This document shows, piece by piece, positions 1 through 6,602 of a stretch of 12,058 nt of DNA (position 1 is its first letter; each line of letters begins with the position of its first letter). The notes beneath the pieces are model-generated. The model was not told where the DNA came from. It ran no database searches and was given only the letters and a program-made list of their open reading frames with translations. A program made the position numbers and the translations under genes. The DNA is from Bacteroidota bacterium. GTDB taxonomy: Bacteria; Bacteroidota; Bacteroidia; Bacteroidales; Cfx3-03. The stretch spans positions 1-12,058 of the forward strand of contig JAUZOX010000041.1 of the NCBI GenBank assembly GCA_030706265.1. Direction: 5' to 3'.

Positions 1-1122
1 GGCTTCTTCCTGGTCTAAATGTCCGCCCAGGTTAATGCCATGACGCGAACACCAATCGGCCATCTGTCCTATGTAGTTATCGGCAAACATATCCGCATGA
101 AAGCCAAAAAGGGCATTTCGGGCTGCAGCTGTCTCGGGGCCAATATTATACCATAGTGCCGGATAGAATATCATGGGAGAGTAATGATATTTCTTTTCAA
201 ATTCCTGATTGAAACTTTGCGTCCACATCCTTCCATCCATCAAGTGCATCGCGGGTTCGTCATACATCGTTCTTTTAATTACCGAACCAAAATATTCTTT
301 CAGATGCGAATAATAAGGTTCCAGATCCAGATCAATGTATTTTGCAACAGCCTCTTTATCCAGGTAGTCTACAAATCCCCCTTTTTGTGATTGAGGACGG
401 AATGTGCTGTTCAGATAAAAGCCCATCACTTTCCAGTTCCCTTTGGGAATGGCGCATTTTAAGACGTTATTGGCGGATAGTTGATTACTGACATCTATAC
501 GCTGATAGGTGTCCATATTCATCATAACAGCTCCGATATATATCCCCTTTGGAATTTCTAATTCTGCTTTTTGAGGTCCGGTGATGTTCTTTTCAACCAT
601 ATCCAGGCTCTTGGCTGCATATTCAGGATACTTGGAATAAAACTGTCCTCCGACGATGCCACTTGGGTAATTCCATTCATCATAGAGTGTACTCATGGGA
701 AAATTGTATTTCATCCCTTCGGCTATTGCAAGTTTATATAGACGAAAATAATCCTCACTGAGATAGACAACTCCTTTATCGCTGGGCATTCGGTGGGAGG
801 CTTTCAAATAGGCGTCAGATAATCCCGTGGTGGGGCCACCACCCGGACCGAGCAGATAAGACCCCCAGGAATCCAGTTTTACACTTGTTTTTATCGATCT
901 GATAACACTGGAATCATTCAGATTGGTAAGGCCGAAACCGAGCCAGCGGACACCCCTGAATTCAGCAGGCGGATCTTTAAAATTCGGAAAGCTGATTGAA
1001 TCTCCTATGTGTGTGGAGGTTTCCCTTTCATTGGTATTACTGGCATTGGATGTTACCTGCCCCTTTACTAAGACAGCAAAAGCCAGTAATAATACCAGGA
1101 AAATACTTTTTATACTGGTCAT
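1..1122 (-). CDS. GH106-like glycoside hydrolase (alpha-L-rhamnosidase family), C-terminus cut by window edge
   Basis: The frame is open from the ATG at 1120-1122 to base 1, giving 374 residues with no stop, so only the N-terminal part is present. Residues 1-22 look like a signal peptide (MTSIKSIFLVLLLAFAVLVKG then QVTS), so the enzyme is exported. Residues about 47-155 match the start of the GH106 catalytic region: PPAEFRG, then a YLSEDYF segment, then YDEWNYPSG at 147-155, a hallmark of this family. MYDEP at 286-290 carries an Asp-Glu pair in a position typical of family acidic residues. The visible end, reading WCSRHGINLGGHLDQEE, matches the conserved GH106 stretch before the later part of the barrel. 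Family members release rhamnose from pectin side chains or backbones. The segment after PPAEFRG differs from the usual W-rich start of the family, so the exact substrate is uncertain. It lies 99 bases downstream of the GH105 gene on the same strand, probably co-transcribed. Confidence 0.85.
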   Translation of the reverse strand, partial: MTSIKSIFLVLLLAFAVLVKGQVTSNASNTNERETSTHIGDSISFPNFKDPPAEFRGVRWLGFGLTNLNDSSVIRSIKTSVKLDSWGSYLLGPGGGPTTGLSDAYLKASHRMPSDKGVVYLSEDYFRLYKLAIAEGMKYNFPMSTLYDEWNYPSGIVGGQFYSKYPEYAAKSLDMVEKNITGPQKAELEIPKGIYIGAVMMNMDTYQRIDVSNQLSANNVLKCAIPKGNWKVMGFYLNSTFRPQSQKGGFVDYLDKEAVAKYIDLDLEPYYSHLKEYFGSVIKRTMYDEPAMHLMDGRMWTQSFNQEFEKKYHYSPMIFYPALWYNIGPETAAARNALFGFHADMFADNYIGQMADWCSRHGINLGGHLDQEEA

Positions 1123-1139
1123 GATGGTTTAGAAGTAGA

Positions 1140-1154
1140 TATTAGTCGCTAATA
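1140..1154 (-). promoter_or_regulatory. Short palindrome just upstream of the GH106 start
   Basis: TATTAG-TCG-CTAATA forms a perfect 6-base stem with a 3-base loop, ending 17 bases before the GH106 start codon. A weaker inverted pair TAAACA/TGTTTA lies at 1162-1167 and 1181-1186. It could be a protein-binding palindrome or an mRNA hairpin near the ribosome site. There is no direct evidence of function; AT-rich DNA gives such pairs by chance. Confidence 0.25.
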
Positions 1155-1221
1155 GATTTTTTAAACAATAAAAGTAAAAGTGTTTAGAGAACAGCAGAAG
1201 AATTTTAACTTTTCTGTAACT

Positions 1222-2382
1222 TTATTTTTCCATACTCATTGTTCCCAGTATAAATGAGCTTACACCTGCAAAGGTATTCACTTCCTTGGGTTTATTGATA
1301 TAAACTTCATAAGTTTCCTGCACTCCAATGCTGCTGCAATCTATTATGTCAACCAACCCCTTTTCATTGATTTTTGCTTTCCGGATAATTCCGTGATATG
1401 CCTTGTCGGCCACTGTTTTATATTCCTGTTTGGAAATATATCCTTTATCGATTGATTTTTTAATCAGGTAAAGAAACATTCCCGTACCGGAGGTTTCATT
1501 CCAGTTTCCCGCTACTTCGGGCTTATCTACAACCTGACACCACATTCCGGTTTTCTTGTCCTGGCAGTTTCTTAACCCTTCACATAGCTTTTGAAGATGC
1601 GACATAATGACTGGATAATCGGGATTATTCTTTGGCAAGAAATCAAATATATCGGCAATCAGCACGGCATACCATCCTAACCCTTCGCTCCATACTTCAG
1701 GAGCTAACCCGGTGGTCTTATCGGCCCAACGGGCTTGTCTGCTTTCATCCCATGCGTGGAGTAGTAATCCATTGGGTTTCAGACAATGCGAAACAATCAG
1801 TTTCATCTGTTTGGTTACCTCGTTAAAAGCTGCGGCACTGTCTCCAATCACTTTTCCATATCTTGCCGTAAAAATCTGTCCCATGAAAACTCCATCGACC
1901 CACATCTGCCGTTTGGCCCATTCCGAGTGCCAGAAGCTCCCATCCGAATTTCTTGGATAGCTTTTGAAACGCTCATATATCTTTTGGGCTGCAATCTTGT
2001 ATTTTTCCTGGTGCGTTTGTTCGTACATGAAAATGATCGCGTAGCCGGGGATGAAATGGTCTAAGGCTGTTGGTGTGAAATCGGGAATATTTCCTGATTC
2101 GTCCACCTGTTGATCGACATACCGCTTTATATAATTGAAATAACGAACATCTCCGGTCGCTTTCCACATCTTTTCCATCATCAGCATGGCATAACCGGCC
2201 TGCCAATCGAAATGAGGTGACTTACGGTCCCAGCGGATGCTGTCAGGATCGGGAAATTTGGCGATAAAACTATTGGCTGTTAGCACGGACCACTTGACGG
2301 GGGTATTTTGAGCTGATACAAACCCCGTAACCATTAACGTAAAGAGTATGTAAAATGATGCTTTTAGGTAATGATGTTGCAT
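1222..2382 (-). CDS. GH105 unsaturated rhamnogalacturonyl/glucuronyl hydrolase
   Basis: GH105 enzymes remove the delta-4,5-unsaturated uronic acid that polysaccharide lyases leave at the non-reducing end of pectin oligosaccharides. The protein (386 aa from the ATG at 2380-2382) spans the full alpha/alpha-barrel length of the family. Visible motifs are FDWQAGYAM near 58-66, MWVDGVFMG around 160-168 with the expected catalytic Asp at 163, HAWDE at 209-213, EVWSEGLGWYA at 229-239 and NWNETSGTGM further on. A GTG 39 bases upstream (2421) would extend the frame. I prefer the ATG because it places a clean signal peptide (MQHHYLKASFYILFTLMVTGFVSA) at the N-terminus, so the enzyme is probably periplasmic. 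It precedes the GH106 gene on the same strand and probably forms a unit with it for rhamnogalacturonan breakdown. No lyase or SusC/SusD pair is visible in the window. Confidence 0.93.
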   Translation of the reverse strand: MQHHYLKASFYILFTLMVTGFVSAQNTPVKWSVLTANSFIAKFPDPDSIRWDRKSPHFDWQAGYAMLMMEKMWKATGDVRYFNYIKRYVDQQVDESGNIPDFTPTALDHFIPGYAIIFMYEQTHQEKYKIAAQKIYERFKSYPRNSDGSFWHSEWAKRQMWVDGVFMGQIFTARYGKVIGDSAAAFNEVTKQMKLIVSHCLKPNGLLLHAWDESRQARWADKTTGLAPEVWSEGLGWYAVLIADIFDFLPKNNPDYPVIMSHLQKLCEGLRNCQDKKTGMWCQVVDKPEVAGNWNETSGTGMFLYLIKKSIDKGYISKQEYKTVADKAYHGIIRKAKINEKGLVDIIDCSSIGVQETYEVYINKPKEVNTFAGVSSFILGTMSMEK

Positions 2383-2828
2383 GAAGTTTATGATTAAGTT
2401 AAGAAGTGTTTTTAAACTCACCGGAATGGAAATTCGGGTATATTACATTGGCATATAATTTATTAAATGATTTTTAAATAGGATTCCTTCATGCAATGTT
2501 ACAAATGCAATCAAAAATACATCATTTTTGAATTGATGGTAATAAAAAAGAGAGTTGGCGTATTAATGGCTTCCCTGTTTTTTAACAAAATAGAATATCA
2601 ATCCAATAAGTCGTGTAACATTATGGATAACAGCGAATAACACTAATATTACTCTTGAAATTAACAGGTGCTTTTTCTTTAGCAAAGACCCTGAAAAGTT
2701 TTTTCACGGTTCAGGTTACTTCAAAGAAAAAATCGGATTCATATTATATGCAACCAATTTGATCAAATTATTTACGGCCGAACATCTTCAGAAAACATTT
2801 TGACTTGAAATCAGTGTAAATCCGGTTC
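2383..2828. other. Intergenic region with a -7-like box and a hairpin; no gene seen
   Basis: This AT-rich spacer lies between the GH105 start and the dienelactone-hydrolase stop. On the minus strand, TATTTTTG (bases 2519 to 2512) fits the Bacteroidota -7 consensus TAnnTTTG and could serve the GH105-GH106 pair, but I see no TTTG at the -33 position. At 2690-2709 there is a hairpin, TGAAAA-GTT-TTTTCA, extended by CC/GG across one bulged base. A competing pairing CCTGAA/TTCAGG lies at 2690-2695 and 2710-2715. The hairpin is about 120 bases past the dienelactone-hydrolase stop and might end that transcript. I see no coding frame of note. Confidence 0.35.
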
Positions 2829-3644
2829 TTATTTGTTCATTACCCTGTTGAAAAAAGTTTGCATGTCATTCCATGAATCCAGATCTGCTTTTGGGTTGTA
2901 TTCGATGGGCATATCGAATTTTTTGCCTATTGCCGTAGCCTCCGGATTGGTGAAGGCATGTGTCGCATTGGGGTATACGATGAATTTGTAGTCAGCCTTG
3001 ATAGAATCCAGCTGATGCCTGAAGGCTTCAACATCTTTTTCGGTAACGAATTTATCGCTGCCGCCATGACAAACCAGGATTTTGGCCTTCAATAAGGCTT
3101 TATCTGCCGGCGCACCGGCGAGGCCTCCATGAAAGCTGACAACCCCTTTTACATCTACACCCAGCTTTGCCGAATTCAACACAACCGATCCTCCAAAACA
3201 GTAACCAATTGCAAAGATATTGTGTAAATCAACTTGTCTGAATGTCTTAAGTTTTGCAAGGGCTGCTGCCAGACGGGCTTTGGCGAGCTGGGGATCACTG
3301 TAAAATGGTTTCGTCAGTTGCTGTGCCTCTGTTGGATTGGCTGCAACTTTACCTTCACCAAACATATCGACAGCCATTGCAACATATCCGAGTTCAGCCA
3401 GTTTCCTGGCCCTCATTAAAGGGTAGTCAGTCATTCCCCACCACTCAGGTACTACAAGAACCCCCGGATGTTTTCCCAGCCTGGATTCGTCGTAATAAAT
3501 AACGCATTTAAAAACAGTGTTGCCAATCAAATAGGTTACCTTTTCTTCTTTGATCTTTGGCGAAGAAGACTTTTCGGAAAAACCGGTACTGATAATGGAC
3601 ATGGTAAGGAGTATTGTGAAAAATATGATTGATCTTGTTTTCAT
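2829..3644 (-). CDS. Exported dienelactone hydrolase family protein (alpha/beta hydrolase)
   Basis: The 271-residue protein carries the dienelactone hydrolase (DLH) domain from about residue 35 to the end. The PEWWG segment at 66-70 and the nucleophile elbow GYCFGG at 147-152 (Cys149) are characteristic. Asp197 (GGSDKFV) and His229 (NATHAF) complete the Cys-Asp-His triad of the family. Classical DLHs open dienelactones in chlorocatechol breakdown, but many homologues have other ester or lactone substrates, so the substrate is unknown. Residues 1-23 form a signal peptide (hydrophobic run FFTILLTMSIISTGF), which places the enzyme in the periplasm or envelope, unlike the cytosolic classical enzymes. 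The ATG at 3642-3644 is the natural start. It is divergently arranged with the GH51-derived lipoprotein gene, sharing a 162-base spacer. Confidence 0.92.
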   Translation of the reverse strand: MKTRSIIFFTILLTMSIISTGFSEKSSSPKIKEEKVTYLIGNTVFKCVIYYDESRLGKHPGVLVVPEWWGMTDYPLMRARKLAELGYVAMAVDMFGEGKVAANPTEAQQLTKPFYSDPQLAKARLAAALAKLKTFRQVDLHNIFAIGYCFGGSVVLNSAKLGVDVKGVVSFHGGLAGAPADKALLKAKILVCHGGSDKFVTEKDVEAFRHQLDSIKADYKFIVYPNATHAFTNPEATAIGKKFDMPIEYNPKADLDSWNDMQTFFNRVMNK

Positions 3645-3779
3645 TGTCTTAGCATTTTAAATTAAAATGAAAAGTGTTTAGTTGCAACAAAAAGGGAGGG
3701 AGAAAAGTTCAGTATCGGTTCCTTCTATTAATATATCCGGTTAATGAGTTACGCCACTAAATCGAAACCCAAACATGTG

Positions 3780-3787
3780 TAATTTTG
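3780..3787 (+). promoter_or_regulatory. Candidate Bacteroidota -7 promoter element
   Basis: TAATTTTG matches TAnnTTTG and lies 19 bases before the ATG of the GH51-derived lipoprotein gene. A TTTG at the -33 position is not visible. If it is used, the leader would be only about a dozen bases long. Confidence 0.3.
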
Positions 3788-3806
3788 CCTTTTCATTTAT
3801 AATACC

Positions 3807-4670
3807 ATGCAAGTCCATTTTAAAAGAAAATTATTTTCATTGGCGGTGATAGGTTTACAAATTATCATGTTGACAAGTTGTGACTTCTGGCATCATGATA
3901 AACCTGATACGCTGGTTGAGATAGATTTGACCGGGAGAGGAATGACATTGCCTAAGGATATGTATGGCGCTTATGTCAAAGATATCAATAGTGTGGTAGT
4001 CAATAAAAGCAAACCCGGCACAGGCACGCTGAATGCGGCGTTGGATGTGGCGACCTGTTTGATGGAACTGGAAAGCAATGCAGACACGGTAAAGAAGACA
4101 GCGAATGGCTCAGAATCCGGAAATCTCCACAAATGGATCATAAATCAGGGCATGGTTGTTTCCAATCATGGTCAAACATATAAAACGCCATCTTATTATG
4201 CCGTGAACATGTTTTCTGAAAACAAGCCGGATAGAGTGATGCCGGCAAAAGTGACTTATCTCTCTTCAAATTTAAGGGAGGACAGTACGGCCCGGCTAAT
4301 GCAAAAAGAAAAGAATCAAAGCGGTGTAGGTATCGGAACGCGCAGGTCTTCAATTTATGCCACGGCCGGAATCCATGAAAAACAAGGACTGGTAATCATA
4401 AAAATTGTCAATGCTTTCAACAATCCTCATGAAATCAAGATTGTATTGAATCAGAAAAAGCAAATAAAATATAAAGGTGAAGTCACAGTACTAGCATCGA
4501 AAAGCATTATGGACGAAAACTCGTATAGAACTCCGGAAAATGTAGTTCCTATGACCCGCGAGTTAAATGGGTTAAAAAACACTTTCTACTATAAATGTCC
4601 CGCAAATTCGATTGTCATTATCAATGTTCGTTATAAGAAAGGGATAAACGGCACTGGGAATTGCTGCTGA
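3807..4670 (+). CDS. Lipoprotein derived from a GH51 alpha-L-arabinofuranosidase, catalytic barrel missing
   Basis: The 287-residue protein starts with a lipoprotein signal peptide; the lipobox LTSC is at 22-25, with Cys25 as the lipidated residue. Residues 38-61 (VEIDLTGRGMTLPKDMYGAYVKDIN) resemble the first strand of GH51 enzymes, usually ending in GxFFEDIN. Immediately after, from about 73, the sequence is that of the GH51 C-terminal part: TLNAALDVATCLMELESNAD (helix next to the barrel end), TPSYYAVNMFSEN at 127-139, then a beta-sandwich (SSIYATAGIHEKQG, VIIKIVNAFNN, TPENVVPMTRELNG, CPANSIVIINV) that matches the family's C-terminal domain. The whole (beta/alpha)8 barrel with both catalytic glutamates is absent; full-length relatives are roughly 500-660 residues. 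No hydrolase activity is expected. It may be a decaying gene or a surface beta-sandwich put to a new use such as sugar binding. The frame is intact. Confidence 0.82.
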   Translation: MQVHFKRKLFSLAVIGLQIIMLTSCDFWHHDKPDTLVEIDLTGRGMTLPKDMYGAYVKDINSVVVNKSKPGTGTLNAALDVATCLMELESNADTVKKTANGSESGNLHKWIINQGMVVSNHGQTYKTPSYYAVNMFSENKPDRVMPAKVTYLSSNLREDSTARLMQKEKNQSGVGIGTRRSSIYATAGIHEKQGLVIIKIVNAFNNPHEIKIVLNQKKQIKYKGEVTVLASKSIMDENSYRTPENVVPMTRELNGLKNTFYYKCPANSIVIINVRYKKGINGTGNCC

Positions 4671-4687
4671 CCCATCATCTTTTTGTT

Positions 4688-4695
4688 TATTTTTG
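4688..4695 (+). promoter_or_regulatory. Candidate Bacteroidota -7 promoter element
   Basis: TATTTTTG matches TAnnTTTG and lies about 90 bases before the ATG of the SMP-30-family lactonase. No TTTG is present at the right distance for a -33 box. It shows that the lactonase gene could be transcribed separately from the lipoprotein gene upstream. Confidence 0.25.
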
Positions 4696-4784
4696 ATTCA
4701 CTGTCGTTAATGTGACAAATGGTTGATAATGGATAACTCCAACATTTAAAGCATATTATATTCCTTTTTTTAAATGAAGATCAT

Positions 4785-5696
4785 ATGAAGAAAGTTGTTT
4801 TAGTAAACCTGTTTTTTTTATTGGTCATCAGCTTTGGCATGACTCAAAACAATGCAAAGGAAAGTCCGGTGATTGCAAAAGGGGCAAAACTGATTCGTTT
4901 AAGCGATCAGTTTAGTTTTACGGAAGGTCCTGCCGTGAATAAAAAAGGGGATGTCTATTTTACAGATCAGCCCAACGATCGGATCATGAAATGGTCAGCT
5001 AAAGATGGTAGCCTTACCGTCTTCATGGAAGGCACCGGAAGGTCAAACGGAATGTACTTCGATCATCGGGGAAACCTGATTGCTTGCGCCGACCTGGATA
5101 ACCAGTTGTGGCAAATCGGCATGGATAAAAAGGTGAAAGTGCTGGTAAAAGAGTATAATGGCAAACTTTTAAACGGTCCAAATGATGTATGGATCGATAA
5201 AAAGGGGGGAATATACCTTACCGATCCCTTATATGTTCGGGCATATTGGAAACGTAGTCCGAAGATGCAACAGGATGGGAAATGCGTTTATTATCTATCC
5301 CCGGACAGAAAAAATTTTACCCGGGTTGCCGATGATCTGGTAACACCCAACGGCATCATAGGCACACCGGACAACAAGTATTTGTATGTTGCAGATATCG
5401 ATGCTAAGAAAATTTACCGGTACGATATATCCCCCGATGGACAATTGTCAAACCGGAAGCTTATGGTCGAGAAGAGCTCGGATGGCATGACCATTGATGA
5501 CCATGGTAATTTTTATATCTGTAATCAGGCTGGTGTCACGGTATTCAATAGTAAGGGAGAACAGATAGAGCAGATTCCCATTGATGAAAAATGGACGGCC
5601 AATGTCTGTTTTGGCGGTAAGAAGCTGGGAAAATTATTTATTACCGCTTCAAAGTCGGTATTCATTATCGATATGAAAGTCAGAGGGGTAAGATAA
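4785..5696 (+). CDS. Exported SMP-30/gluconolactonase-like lactonase
   Basis: A six-bladed beta-propeller of the SMP-30/gluconolactonase/LRE-like family, 303 residues, the usual family length. The metal-binding positions are all in place: Glu47 in FTEGP, Asn133 in LNGPNDVW, Asn189 in VTPNG and Asp233 in SSDGM. Repeated blade motifs such as KKGDVYFTD (53-61), KKGGIYLTD (139-147) and DNKYLYVAD (196-204) are clear. Family members use a divalent metal to hydrolyse aldonolactones. Residues 1-20 (MKKVVLVNLFFLLVISFGMT) are a signal peptide, so it acts outside the cytoplasm. It sits 114 bases after the GH51-derived lipoprotein gene on the same strand and faces the sugar dehydrogenase/cytochrome pair. 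The likely job is opening lactones made by periplasmic sugar oxidation, which is an inference from context. The substrate cannot be read from sequence. Confidence 0.92.
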   Translation: MKKVVLVNLFFLLVISFGMTQNNAKESPVIAKGAKLIRLSDQFSFTEGPAVNKKGDVYFTDQPNDRIMKWSAKDGSLTVFMEGTGRSNGMYFDHRGNLIACADLDNQLWQIGMDKKVKVLVKEYNGKLLNGPNDVWIDKKGGIYLTDPLYVRAYWKRSPKMQQDGKCVYYLSPDRKNFTRVADDLVTPNGIIGTPDNKYLYVADIDAKKIYRYDISPDGQLSNRKLMVEKSSDGMTIDDHGNFYICNQAGVTVFNSKGEQIEQIPIDEKWTANVCFGGKKLGKLFITASKSVFIIDMKVRGVR

Positions 5697-5755
5697 ATTC
5701 ATATTTATTTATCGGATCGCGTCAATCATTTTCAAGAAAGGATTGTTTTAAAGCC

Positions 5756-5778
5756 GAACGCTGAGAATAGGAGCGTTC
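5756..5778 (+). terminator. Hairpin downstream of the lactonase gene, possible terminator
   Basis: GAACGCT (5756-5762) and AGCGTTC (5772-5778) form a perfect 7-base stem with a 9-base loop, 59 bases after the lactonase stop. No T-run follows, so an intrinsic terminator is only a possibility. Confidence 0.3.
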
Positions 5779-5996
5779 CTATAATGTGTAACTACTGTAA
5801 ACCTTTGCCAGGGACCTTTTTATAAAGAATATTATGGGCTGCAGCTTTATTTTGATATTTGCTTTATCGCTGTGTGGGGTCAAAGGATATAAACGTTAAC
5901 ATGCATGAAATAAGAGACTGTTATTTGAAAGTGTTAATTTATGAGCATACGTAACAGCCCGTATTGAAGAGAAATTCATTGAATTTTAAAATACCG

Positions 5997-6072
5997 GTAG
6001 GGAGTATTGAAAGAAATTTTATGGAAAACCATTGAGTGGTCCATAATAGATAGTTTCTTTCAATCTCCCTAC
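5997..6072. repeat. Long near-perfect inverted repeat (76 bases, nested hairpin)
   Basis: The outer arms are GTAGGGAG(T)ATTGAAAGAAA at 5997-6016 and its complement at 6054-6072; 19 bases pair, with one extra T in the left arm. Inside them TTATGGA (6019-6025) pairs with TCCATAA (6040-6046), and CCA/TGG close a TTGAG loop at 6032-6036. The whole unit folds into one long hairpin. It begins 29 bases after the cytochrome c stop on the minus strand. It could be the 3' end structure of that transcript or a miniature transposable element. I see no target-site duplication and no second copy in the window. Confidence 0.7.
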
Positions 6073-6101
6073 TGTCGATTTATTAAAAACAAGCCTCAAT
6101 C

Positions 6102-6587
6102 TCATTTTCCCCTTAACGCTTTCACTTCTTTCGGACTCACCACGCTTGATGCATTATTAAAAGATTGCCTTATAAAAGTTAAAACAGAAGCAATCTTTTT
6201 GTCGGACAGCTTATTTTGTTTTGGCATGTATCCGTTATAATAATCTTCGTTAACGGTGATTTCACCTTCCAATCCATTCAATAAGACCAGGATTAGTTTT
6301 GTTTTGTTTCCTTTTACCCAGGTGCTTCGTATCAGGGGGGGATAGGTGTTTGGCACCCCACTGCCATCTTTCTGATGACAGGAGAGACAAAACTTTCGAT
6401 AAATTTCTTTTCCGTTTTTCAGCGTCCGGCTGAGCTTTCCGTTTTCCGGAATATCACGGTCGAATTGTATCAGCCGATACTGGATTAATACCGATGCCGG
6501 ATTTTCACTGTTTCCAAAGAGAAACAGCATCAAAACGATAAAGTTGCTAATCTTATCCATCTTCACAGCCGGTAATTGACAATTCAT
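6102..6587 (-). CDS. Class I cytochrome c, probable partner of the PQQ dehydrogenase
   Basis: The small c-type cytochrome has 161 residues. The heme-attachment motif CLSCH is at 67-71, so Cys67 and Cys70 bind heme and His71 is the proximal ligand. Met121 in YNGYMP is the expected distal ligand. LKNGKEIYRKFCLSCHQKDGSGVPNTYPPL is typical of monoheme cytochromes that serve membrane or periplasmic dehydrogenases. A hydrophobic export signal lies at about 14-25 (SNFIVLMLFLFG). The ATG at 6585-6587 is used here; a second ATG at residue 10 (6558-6560) also gives a normal signal peptide and may be the true start. It begins 15 bases after the stop of the sugar dehydrogenase gene, so the two are almost certainly co-transcribed, with the cytochrome likely taking electrons from the PQQ cofactor. 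Confidence 0.9.
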   Translation of the reverse strand: MNCQLPAVKMDKISNFIVLMLFLFGNSENPASVLIQYRLIQFDRDIPENGKLSRTLKNGKEIYRKFCLSCHQKDGSGVPNTYPPLIRSTWVKGNKTKLILVLLNGLEGEITVNEDYYNGYMPKQNKLSDKKIASVLTFIRQSFNNASSVVSPKEVKALRGK

Positions 6588-6602
6588 AATAGAAGCTGAT
6601 CC

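Larger units (their letters stand above)
5697..6101. other. Intergenic region between convergent genes; hairpins but no gene
   Basis: The spacer lies between the stops of the lactonase (plus) and cytochrome c (minus) genes. Apart from the hairpins at 5756-5778 and 5997-6072, listed separately, I see no gene, RNA or promoter that I can support. Confidence 0.5.

Noticed and set aside
184..390. Plus-strand open frame within the GH106-like region
   Set aside because: It is the antisense of a well-supported coding frame and has no recognisable protein character.
2383..2421. GTG start for the GH105 protein
   Set aside because: The internal ATG at 2380-2382 directly begins a standard signal peptide; the extension adds a second hydrophobic run without need.
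5997..6072. ATTGAAAG-ending arm resembling the end of some CRISPR repeats
   Set aside because: There are only two copies, in opposite orientation, 37 bases apart. There are no direct repeats with spacers and no cas genes.
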